This document shows, piece after piece, positions 1 to 5,552 of a stretch of DNA of 5,552 nucleotides. The position numbers were made by a program, and so were the translations under genes. The notes below the pieces were generated by a model. That model worked only from the letters and a program-made list of their open reading frames with translations. It had not been told where the DNA came from and made no database searches. Position 1 is the stretch's first letter, and each line of letters opens with the position of its first letter. The DNA is from an uncultured Bacillota bacterium (GTDB lineage: Bacteria; Bacillota; Clostridia; Peptostreptococcales; Anaerovoracaceae), in assembly GCA_949287115.1 (NCBI GenBank), contig CASEFF010000063.1:1-5552 (forward strand), in the 5' to 3' direction.

Positions 1-428
1 CAGGTTTTACGCCGGGTATGCCGGGACCGTTGAAGGCGGTAGGTCGCGTGAGATCCCTTCATGACGGTTCTTTCAGACAGGAAGGACCTGCCGGCAGAGG
101 TTTCCCGTGCAACGTGGGAATGTCGGCGGTGATATCGTTCGGAAACATCGATATCATGGTGTGCGAAGAACCGGGCGCTTCGGGGGATCCTCAGATACTG
201 AGGCATTTTGGAATAGAGCCGAAGCTGTACGATCTGATCGTGGTCAAGGCCAATACGTCGTTCAAAGTACCGTACAGCGCTTTTGCGGATGAATTCTGCT
301 ATGCGGATACGCCGGGAGCGGGAGCATCCAACCTTGAATATTTCGACTGGAAGCGCTTACCGAAGAATTTCTATCCTTTCGATCTTTCGGACGATTACCG
401 TCCCGAAAAGTCGAAGGTATGGAGATAG
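1..428 (+). CDS. M81 (MlrC-like) family metallopeptidase, C-terminal part only
   Basis: The gene enters from the left edge; its reading frame begins at base 3 and ends with TAG at 426-428, leaving about 141 C-terminal residues. They match the C-terminal domain of the MlrC/M81 family: an HDGSF motif, a central VGMSAVISFGNIDIMV strand pair, then SGDPQILRHFGIEP, DLIVVKANTSFKVPY, a TPGAGASNL segment and a closing PFD. In this family the N-terminal half carries the zinc site and the protein is about 490-510 residues, so roughly 350 residues lie outside the window. The namesake, MlrC, cleaves linearised microcystin, but most family members sit in amino-acid or peptide catabolic loci and have unknown substrates; nothing here argues for a microcystin role. 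The in-frame ATG at 18 is internal to the domain and is not the start. The gene converges on the regulator and shares its terminator, so it belongs to a separate transcription unit entering from the left. Confidence 0.85.
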   Translation, partial: GFTPGMPGPLKAVGRVRSLHDGSFRQEGPAGRGFPCNVGMSAVISFGNIDIMVCEEPGASGDPQILRHFGIEPKLYDLIVVKANTSFKVPYSAFADEFCYADTPGAGASNLEYFDWKRLPKNFYPFDLSDDYRPEKSKVWR

Positions 429-449
429 ATACACATGAAAAAAGACCTT

Positions 450-506
450 AAAAAGGGGAGGGGCGCATCGACATCTGAACTTTGTCGATGCGCCGCTCCC
501 CTTTTT
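450..506. terminator. Bidirectional intrinsic terminator between convergent genes
   Basis: Arms 450-473 and 483-506 pair over 24 positions with a single G/G mismatch (461/495) and a 9-base loop (474-482). The outer five pairs are A:T, so each transcript ends in a U-run: T502-506 on the + strand, and the complement of A450-454 on the minus strand. The hairpin lies 22 bases after the metallopeptidase stop and 21 bases after the regulator stop, so it serves both genes. Confidence 0.9.
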
Positions 507-527
507 GTGCCGCTGTTATTAAAAGGC

Positions 528-1964
<1,437 letters not shown>

Positions 1965-1994
1965 CGTTGCCTCCTTTCGGGCGATGCTTCAGGC

Positions 1995-2021
1995 GATAGC
2001 ATTTTACGAAAAAATGTTATC
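1995..2021. promoter_or_regulatory. Inverted repeat, candidate upstream activator site or regulator-leader hairpin
   Basis: Arms 1995-2005 (GATAGCATTTT) and 2011-2021 (AAAATGTTATC) are complementary at 10 of 11 positions around a 5-base centre. The centre lies about 144 bp upstream of the predicted sigma-54 start, a normal distance for an enhancer-binding protein site. The element also overlaps the presumed 5' leader and start region of the regulator mRNA, so it could act as an RNA hairpin or an autoregulatory operator instead. The function is inferred; only the symmetry is seen. Confidence 0.45.
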
Positions 2022-2042
2022 ACATATTATCAATATTGACAA
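2014..2042 (-). promoter_or_regulatory. Candidate sigma-70 promoter of the regulator gene
   Basis: Read on the minus strand, TTGTCA (2042-2037, 5 of 6 to the -35 consensus) is followed after exactly 17 bases by TAACAT (2019-2014, 4 of 6 to the -10 consensus). Transcription would begin near 2007, giving a leader of about 43 bases before the regulator ATG. The -10 is mediocre, so this is a candidate only. Its -35 lies inside the palindrome at 2025-2044, so protein bound there would block it. Confidence 0.4.
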
Positions 2043-2044
2043 TA
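2025..2044. promoter_or_regulatory. 20-bp palindrome, candidate enhancer (UAS) for the sigma-54 activator
   Basis: TATTATCAATATTGACAATA is a 20-bp inverted repeat with one mismatched pair (2029/2040) around a perfect 10-bp core, TCAATATTGA. Fis-type HTH dimers typically bind such dyads, and the centre lies about 117 bp upstream of the predicted sigma-54 transcription start, within the usual range. It also overlaps the candidate -35 of the divergent regulator promoter, which would allow autoregulation. Symmetry and position are seen; the identity of the binding protein is inferred. Confidence 0.5.
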
Positions 2045-2125
2045 AATTTTGCAGAATTGACAAAAATCGTGCTTCCGACAGCCGGAAAAATCCCGAAACC
2101 GTTGGAAATACGGCATTTTTGTTTT

Positions 2126-2141
2126 TGGCACGGCATTTGCT
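2126..2141 (+). promoter_or_regulatory. Sigma-54 (-24/-12) promoter of the SDR operon
   Basis: TGGCAC (2126-2131), five bases, then TTGCT (2137-2141) matches the sigma-54 consensus TGGCAC-N5-TTGCW essentially perfectly. The invariant GG (2127-2128) and GC (2139-2140) are separated by the required 10 bases. Transcription should start near 2152, leaving a leader of about 41 bases before SDR1. An AT-rich tract (TTTATATATA, 2141-2150) follows. The divergent neighbour encodes a GAFTGA-containing sigma-54 activator, which independently supports the call. Confidence 0.9.
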
Positions 2142-2176
2142 TTATATATAGGCAGGACGATTCATGAGCAGAAGAT

Positions 2177-2183
2177 AAGGAGG
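2177..2183 (+). promoter_or_regulatory. Ribosome binding site that fixes the SDR1 start
   Basis: AAGGAGG is a full Shine-Dalgarno match ending 9 bases before ATG 2193. A GTG at 2184 abuts the site directly and could not be read from it, so the ATG is the start. Confidence 0.85.
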
Positions 2184-2192
2184 GTGATTTTG

Positions 2193-2969
2193 ATGTTTTC
2201 ACTGGAAGGAAAAGTAGCGGTAGTGACGGGAGCCGGACAGGGCCTGGGATATGCGACGGCTAAACGTTTCAAAGAGGCCGGCGCCACCGTCATGATGGCC
2301 GATATAAACGACGAAGCCGCGAAGGCTGCCGATGAGCTGGGATGCGGATTCACGAAGACCGACGTCAGCAGCGAGGCGGACGTTGAGAATCTGATGAGGA
2401 CGACGGCCGAAAAGTACGGCAAGCTGGACATAGTGGTAAACAACGCCGGCATAATATGTCCGGAGGAGCTGCTGGAAAACGCCGATACGAAGACGTACGA
2501 GGCGCTTTTCCACGTAAACGTCCTTGGCGTCGTTTACGGCATAAAGTACGGGCAGAAGTATATGAAGGACGGAGGCGTGATACTCAACACGGCTTCAAAT
2601 TCGGCCAACGGCGACTACGCCGGATACGGGCCTTACATAGTGAGCAAGATATCGGTGGTGGGACTTACGAAGGTGGCGGCCATAGAGCTGGCGCCGCGCG
2701 GCATCAGGGTCAACTGCATATGTCCCAACACTATCGATACGCCGATGGCGTACGTGGAAGGCTGCGAGACGGAGCTTATGGTCATGGGCATACAGACGCC
2801 GCTGGGAAGGATGTGCAAACCGGAGGAGGCTGCGGCTCTCTACCATTTCCTCGCGTCGGATGACTGCAAGTACATCACCGGAGAGGACATATACATCGAC
2901 GGCGGCCTGAAGGCGGGTCCTGCCAATCAGATGATAGACGCCATACTGAAGAGCATTGAAGAGAAATAA
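2193..2969 (+). CDS. Short-chain dehydrogenase/reductase, classical type, NAD-leaning (SDR1)
   Basis: A 258-residue classical SDR, the normal family length, counted from ATG 2193 (see the ribosome binding site entry). The Rossmann glycine motif TGAGQGLG is at 12-19. Asp37 closes beta-2 (MMADIND), the usual sign of NAD(H) preference. NNAG is at 83-86, and the catalytic tetrad is Asn109, Ser135, Tyr148 and Lys152 (YIVSK), all intact. The post-beta-6 PG motif is PN here (CPNTIDTP, 178-185), a mild departure. The C-terminus has the usual YITGEDIYIDGG segment (228-238). Classical SDRs interconvert alcohols and carbonyls in the cytosol; the substrate is not identifiable. It is the first gene behind the sigma-54 promoter and ends 25 bp before SDR2, so the two are surely co-transcribed. 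Confidence 0.93.
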   Translation: MFSLEGKVAVVTGAGQGLGYATAKRFKEAGATVMMADINDEAAKAADELGCGFTKTDVSSEADVENLMRTTAEKYGKLDIVVNNAGIICPEELLENADTKTYEALFHVNVLGVVYGIKYGQKYMKDGGVILNTASNSANGDYAGYGPYIVSKISVVGLTKVAAIELAPRGIRVNCICPNTIDTPMAYVEGCETELMVMGIQTPLGRMCKPEEAAALYHFLASDDCKYITGEDIYIDGGLKAGPANQMIDAILKSIEEK

Positions 2970-2994
2970 CAGCTGACCGGAAAAGGAGGAAAAT

Positions 2995-3798
2995 ATGAGC
3001 GGAAAATTCATGGATTTTGAAGGAAAGATATGCCTGATAACCGGAGCCGGCAGTGAGAACGGCATCGGTTTTGCGACGGCTAAGATACTGGCGGATCTCG
3101 GAGCGAAGGTGGCTCTGATAGCGACGACCGACAGGATATACAGGCGCGCCGAAGAGCTGACGGCGGCCGGAGCTGCGGAGGCGAAGGGTTACATAGCCGA
3201 CCTTATGGACAGGGAGCAGGTCAACGCCACCGTGAAGAAGATAGCAGAGGATTTCGGTGACATCCACGTGCTGGTCAACAACGCCGGCATGACGCAGGTG
3301 GGAGAGGAAGAGGATTTTTCCGATTTCATGAGCGTGACGTATGAGAGCTGGGACACGTCCATAGACAGGAACCTCAATCTGACTTTCAACGTGACGAAGG
3401 CCGTGCTGCCGTACATGGTGAATAACGGTTACGGCAGGATAGTCAACGTATCGTCGGTGACGGGCCCGGTTGTCAGCAATCCGGGAGAAGCCGCCTACAG
3501 TGCCGCAAAGGCAGGCGTTATCGGCATGAGCCGCGCCATCGCCATAGAAGTGGGCAAGTACGATATCACGATAAACAACGTGCTGCCGGGATGGATAGGA
3601 ACGGCGTCCCAGACGGAAGCGGAGGCGCAGGGCGGCCTCAACACGCCGATGAAGCGCAGCGCCGAGCCTGCGGAGGTGGCAAACGCCATCGTGTTCCTGG
3701 CGTCGAAGGAAGCATCCTATATCACCGGAGAATCCCTCGTGGTGGACGGAGGCAACACGATACAGGAATACAAAGGTGCTCCGGAATACTACTATTGA
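2995..3798 (+). CDS. Short-chain dehydrogenase/reductase, second of the operon (SDR2)
   Basis: A 267-residue classical SDR; ATG 2995 follows AAGGAGG (2983-2989) by 5 bases. The glycine motif is stretched by two residues, TGAGSENGIG (16-25), as in one recognisable SDR subgroup. The beta-2 end reads LIATTDRIYRRAEEL with no Asp/Glu directly at the strand end and Arg47/Arg50 close by, so NADP(H) is possible. NNAG is at 95-98; the catalytic residues are Asn126, Ser154, Tyr168 and Lys172 (YSAAK). The PG motif (198-199) is present, followed by WIGTASQTEAE. The C-terminus has YITGESLVVDGGN and then a distinctive tail ending GAPEYYY. It differs from SDR1 in the glycine motif, the active-site loop and the tail, so the pair is not a recent duplication. 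FabG-like annotation would be the default, but the operon context argues for catabolism rather than fatty-acid synthesis. Confidence 0.93.
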   Translation: MSGKFMDFEGKICLITGAGSENGIGFATAKILADLGAKVALIATTDRIYRRAEELTAAGAAEAKGYIADLMDREQVNATVKKIAEDFGDIHVLVNNAGMTQVGEEEDFSDFMSVTYESWDTSIDRNLNLTFNVTKAVLPYMVNNGYGRIVNVSSVTGPVVSNPGEAAYSAAKAGVIGMSRAIAIEVGKYDITINNVLPGWIGTASQTEAEAQGGLNTPMKRSAEPAEVANAIVFLASKEASYITGESLVVDGGNTIQEYKGAPEYYY

Positions 3799-3979
3799 TG
3801 CGGATGCCGTTGCGGAGCATGAAAAACGCGCGGCATGGGGATGCGTGCTCCGTGCCGCACCGCGCCGAAAAGCGCCGGGCGGGGGCAACGCCGGGATGAG
3901 CCGAAGCAGCGGCCCATGAGAAAGTTCATAGATCAAATACATATATTCAATCATTCAATAAAGATGAGGAGGAAACGAA
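3799..3979 (+). other. 181-bp intergenic gap, GC-rich then AT-rich leader of the aminotransferase
   Basis: The first ~120 bases are very GC-rich and hold the hairpins at 3813-3858. The last ~55 (3920-3975) are AT-rich and carry a tandem 8-base repeat, ATTCAATC/ATTCAATA (3945-3960), just before the AGGAGG site (3967-3972). I see no second -24/-12 element and no convincing sigma-70 promoter (TATATT at 3942 has no matching -35), and no terminator. Read-through from the SDR genes is therefore the simplest source of the aminotransferase message. Confidence 0.5.
3813..3858 (+). other. GC-rich hairpin region in the SDR2-aminotransferase gap
   Basis: Arms 3830-3840 and 3848-3858 form an 11-bp stem with two G:U pairs and a 7-base loop. 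A second possible stem, 3813-3821 with 3844-3852 (one G:U), uses overlapping bases, so the two cannot form together. No U-run follows either one, so neither is an intrinsic terminator. They could slow transcription or protect the SDR mRNA 3' end, or be chance in GC-rich DNA. Confidence 0.4.
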
Positions 3980-5383
3980 ATGATAACAGATAAGAAGAGC
4001 CCTTACAGACTGGTGACCGATGAGGAGCTGGCAAAGCTGAGAGCGAGAGAAGACGCCATATTCAACGAGAGAACGAAGAAGAGCAAGGCGACGTTCGACA
4101 AGGCCCATGAAAACCTGCTGAACGGCGTGCCGATGCCGTGGATGGGCGACTGGGGAACGGAGCATCCTGTGTTCCTCGAAAAGGCTCAGGGCAACAGATG
4201 CTGGGACATAGACGGCAACGAATACGTCGACTTCTGTCTCGGAGATACGGGAGCAATGTTCGGACACTCTCCGAAGGCTACTGCCGACAAGGTGGCGGAG
4301 CAGGTTTACAACGGCATAACGACGATGATGCCGACGCCGGACAGCCTCGATATCGGTAAGGAACTCGAGAAGAGATTCGGTCTGCCTACGTGGCAGGTGG
4401 CGATGACGGCAACGGAGGCCAACCGCTACACCATCCGTAACGCCAGAGCTCTCACCGGCAGACCTAAGATCATGGTGATGCAGGAATGTTACCACGGAAG
4501 TCTCGACGAGACGCTGCCTCATATAAACGAGGAAGGCAAACTGGCTCTCAGGACCACTTACGACTCCAATCCGGGTCTGCCTAAGGATCAGCTGACGAGA
4601 GTCGTTGAGTTCAACGATCTGGAAGCTGCGGAAAGAGAGCTGGCTCATAAGGACTGCGCTGCGGTGCTGCTGGAGCCCGTGATGACCAACTGCGGCATGG
4701 TGCTCCCTGCGGAAGGATATCTGGAAGGGCTGAGGGAGCTGTGCACGAAGTACGGGACTTATCTGATAATAGATGAGACGCACACACTTTCCAACGGATA
4801 CGGCGGCTACACAAAGGCTCACGGACTCAAGCCTGACTTCGTGACGCTGGGCAAATCCATTGCCGGCGGTATACCTGTTGCCGTATATGGGTTCACGAAG
4901 GAGATAACGGAAAAGATAAACGAGACGTACGGAAACGCCGGAGTTTCCGACCCTATGGGCATAGGAGGCACGCTGGCAGCAAACCAGTTCGCCATCGCAG
5001 CCATGAAGGTGACGCTGGAAAAGGTCGCTACGGAGGATGCTTTCGAGAGGATGTTCAGAGGTCAGGAAAGGCTGTCCGACGGTCTTGAAGCCGTGTTGAA
5101 AAAGCATGGGGTGCCTTGGAGCCTCACTCGTTCCGGAGCGAGATGCGAGCTGCAGTTCATGCCGACGCTGCCTAAGAACGGAACCGAAGCGAAGAACAAC
5201 TTCGACTGGCAGCTTATGTACTACACCCACGTATACCTTTCCAACAGGGGAATACTGATCACGCCGTTCCACAACATGATGCTCATATCGCCTGTAACAT
5301 CCGACGAGGATATCGACAGGCTCATAAAGGGCTGGGACGACTGCATCGCCGAGCTGGTGGAAGTCGGAACGTACAAAGGCTGA
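3980..5383 (+). CDS. Class III PLP-dependent aminotransferase (glutamate-1-semialdehyde aminomutase-like)
   Basis: 467 residues; ATG 3980 lies 7 bases after AGGAGG (3967-3972). This is a fold-type I, class III enzyme: Lys292 in TLGKSIAGGIP (289-299) is the PLP Schiff-base lysine, Asp265 in IIDETHTL (263-270) pairs with the pyridine nitrogen, YHG (171-173) stacks on the cofactor, and LEPVMTNCG (231-239) follows. Residues 69-97 (AQGNRCWDIDGNEYVDF onward) match the usual N-terminal entry of the family. It departs from true HemL: the phosphate-binding SGTEA is TATEA (143-147), the DEV after the Asp is DETHT, and the chain is about 40 residues longer. I therefore read it as a transaminase of unassigned substrate, and tetrapyrrole synthesis is unlikely. 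It is the last gene of the unit, 181 bp after SDR2 and just before a strong terminator. Its role is probably to add or remove the amino group on the compound handled by the SDRs. Confidence 0.93.
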   Translation: MITDKKSPYRLVTDEELAKLRAREDAIFNERTKKSKATFDKAHENLLNGVPMPWMGDWGTEHPVFLEKAQGNRCWDIDGNEYVDFCLGDTGAMFGHSPKATADKVAEQVYNGITTMMPTPDSLDIGKELEKRFGLPTWQVAMTATEANRYTIRNARALTGRPKIMVMQECYHGSLDETLPHINEEGKLALRTTYDSNPGLPKDQLTRVVEFNDLEAAERELAHKDCAAVLLEPVMTNCGMVLPAEGYLEGLRELCTKYGTYLIIDETHTLSNGYGGYTKAHGLKPDFVTLGKSIAGGIPVAVYGFTKEITEKINETYGNAGVSDPMGIGGTLAANQFAIAAMKVTLEKVATEDAFERMFRGQERLSDGLEAVLKKHGVPWSLTRSGARCELQFMPTLPKNGTEAKNNFDWQLMYYTHVYLSNRGILITPFHNMMLISPVTSDEDIDRLIKGWDDCIAELVEVGTYKG

Positions 5384-5401
5384 GATAGATAAGTGAAGAT
5401 A

Positions 5402-5419
5402 TGATCGCACGGGCGATCA
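5402..5419 (+). repeat. 7-bp inverted repeat directly before the terminator
   Basis: TGATCGC-acgg-GCGATCA is a perfect 7-bp stem with a 4-base loop, 18 bases after the aminotransferase stop and 7 bases before the terminator stem. It may be an mRNA 3'-end stabiliser forming a tandem hairpin with the terminator, or a small protein-binding dyad. Only the symmetry is certain. Confidence 0.5.
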
Positions 5420-5426
5420 GAGACCT

Positions 5427-5456
5427 GCGGGGAGCCGGACGGCTCCCCGCTTTTTT
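5427..5456 (+). terminator. Intrinsic terminator of the SDR-aminotransferase operon
   Basis: GCGGGGAGCC (5427-5436), loop GGAC, and GGCTCCCCGC (5441-5450) form a perfect 10-bp GC-rich stem followed by six T (5451-5456). It lies 43 bases after the aminotransferase stop. There is no A-run on its left, so it works only rightward. Confidence 0.93.
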
Positions 5457-5507
5457 GGCTGCGACTCGGCTGCCGACGCTTCGCGCTCCCCGCATTTTTT
5501 GCTGCGA
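5442..5507. repeat. Direct repeat duplicating the terminator 3' half
   Basis: GCTCCCCGC-TTTTTT-GGCTGCGA (5442-5464) recurs as GCTCCCCGC-A-TTTTTT-GCTGCGA (5485-5507), 43 bases downstream, with only two single-base indels. The second copy therefore carries its own arm and T-run and could pair with the same upstream arm (5427-5435). It suggests a local duplication or a short repeat family of this genome. Confidence 0.7.
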
Positions 5508-5540
5508 ACGCTTTGCGTTCACAGCCCGGCGTTCGCAGCA
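5500..5540. repeat. 12-bp inverted repeat with a nested hairpin at the right edge
   Basis: TGCTGCGAACGC (5500-5511) and GCGTTCGCAGCA (5529-5540) are perfectly complementary around 17 bases. Inside, GAACGC-ttt-GCGTTC (5506-5520) is a second perfect 6-bp hairpin that competes for the left arm. A degenerate relative, GACGCTTCGCGCTC, sits at 5475-5488. No gene is visible in 5384-5552; this is a REP-like hairpin region. Confidence 0.6.
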
Positions 5541-5552
5541 GGCCTTTGCATG

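Noticed and set aside
2036..2062. Two perfect TTGACA boxes (2036-2041, 2057-2062) as + strand sigma-70 -35 elements
   Set aside because: No -10-like hexamer lies 16-18 bases downstream of either; they fit better as operator half-sites.
2184..2192. Upstream GTG start for SDR1, adding three residues
   Set aside because: The GTG directly abuts AAGGAGG (no spacing), while ATG 2193 has 9-base spacing and gives the normal SDR N-terminus.
2875..3954. 359-residue open frame on the minus strand opposite SDR2
   Set aside because: It lies antisense to an intact SDR with full catalytic motifs, and shows low-complexity Arg/His-rich translation and no initiation signal.
3919..3965. Separate sigma-70 promoter for the aminotransferase
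   Set aside because: TATATT (3942-3947) has no acceptable -35 at 16-18 bases; AT-richness alone is not enough.
3980..5383. HemL (tetrapyrrole biosynthesis) assignment for the aminotransferase
   Set aside because: Phosphate-loop and cofactor-Asp motifs differ, the protein is longer, and the neighbours are catabolic-type SDRs under sigma-54 control.
3947..5410. 487-residue open frame on the minus strand opposite the aminotransferase
   Set aside because: It mirrors the aminotransferase almost exactly, has a His/Arg/Val-rich composition with no domain, no ribosome site and no family match. It is a codon-usage shadow.
5322..5522. 66-residue minus-strand open frame over the 3' repeat region
   Set aside because: It runs through the operon terminator and inverted repeats; its Arg/Ser/Ala-rich translation reflects the repeats, not a protein.

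Overview
The window looks like a metabolic locus from an anaerobic, amino-acid-using bacterium. All four complete genes have strong AAGGAGG- or AGGAGG-type ribosome binding sites. The DNA is moderately GC-rich, yet it uses AGG/AGA for Arg and ATA for Ile heavily. A sigma-54 activator faces a textbook -24/-12 promoter. This combination fits Synergistota (Cloacibacillus/Synergistes-like), but that is an inference from codon style and gene content. No marker gene confirms it, and some Firmicutes could look similar.

Layout. Bases 1-428 hold the 3' end of an M81/MlrC-family metallopeptidase-like gene on the + strand. It converges on a minus-strand gene (528-1964) for a sigma-54-dependent activator with an N-terminal ligand-sensor-like region, an AAA+ domain and a Fis-type helix-turn-helix. 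The two share a long bidirectional terminator hairpin (450-506). The 228-bp divergent gap (1965-2192) is dense with signals: two palindromes suited to activator binding, a possible sigma-70 promoter for the regulator overlapping one of them, and a near-perfect sigma-54 promoter (2126-2141) facing right. It drives a short-chain dehydrogenase (SDR1, 2193-2969), a second SDR (SDR2, 2995-3798) and, after a 181-bp hairpin-bearing gap, a class III PLP aminotransferase (3980-5383). A strong intrinsic terminator (5427-5456) closes the unit. The last 100 bases are a patchwork of direct and inverted repeats with no gene.

How it may work together. I infer a one-component circuit: a small metabolite binds the regulator N-terminus, the regulator binds upstream of the sigma-54 promoter, and the SDR-SDR-aminotransferase operon is switched on. 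Two dehydrogenases plus a PLP transaminase suggest catabolism or interconversion of a hydroxylated or amino compound (alcohol to carbonyl, carbonyl to or from amine). SDR1 carries an NAD-type Asp after beta-2 and SDR2 does not, so the two may use different cofactors. The substrate cannot be read from the sequence. No transporter, RNA gene, CRISPR array or mobile element is visible. The most interesting content is this apparently uncharacterised sigma-54-controlled catabolic operon and its regulatory region.
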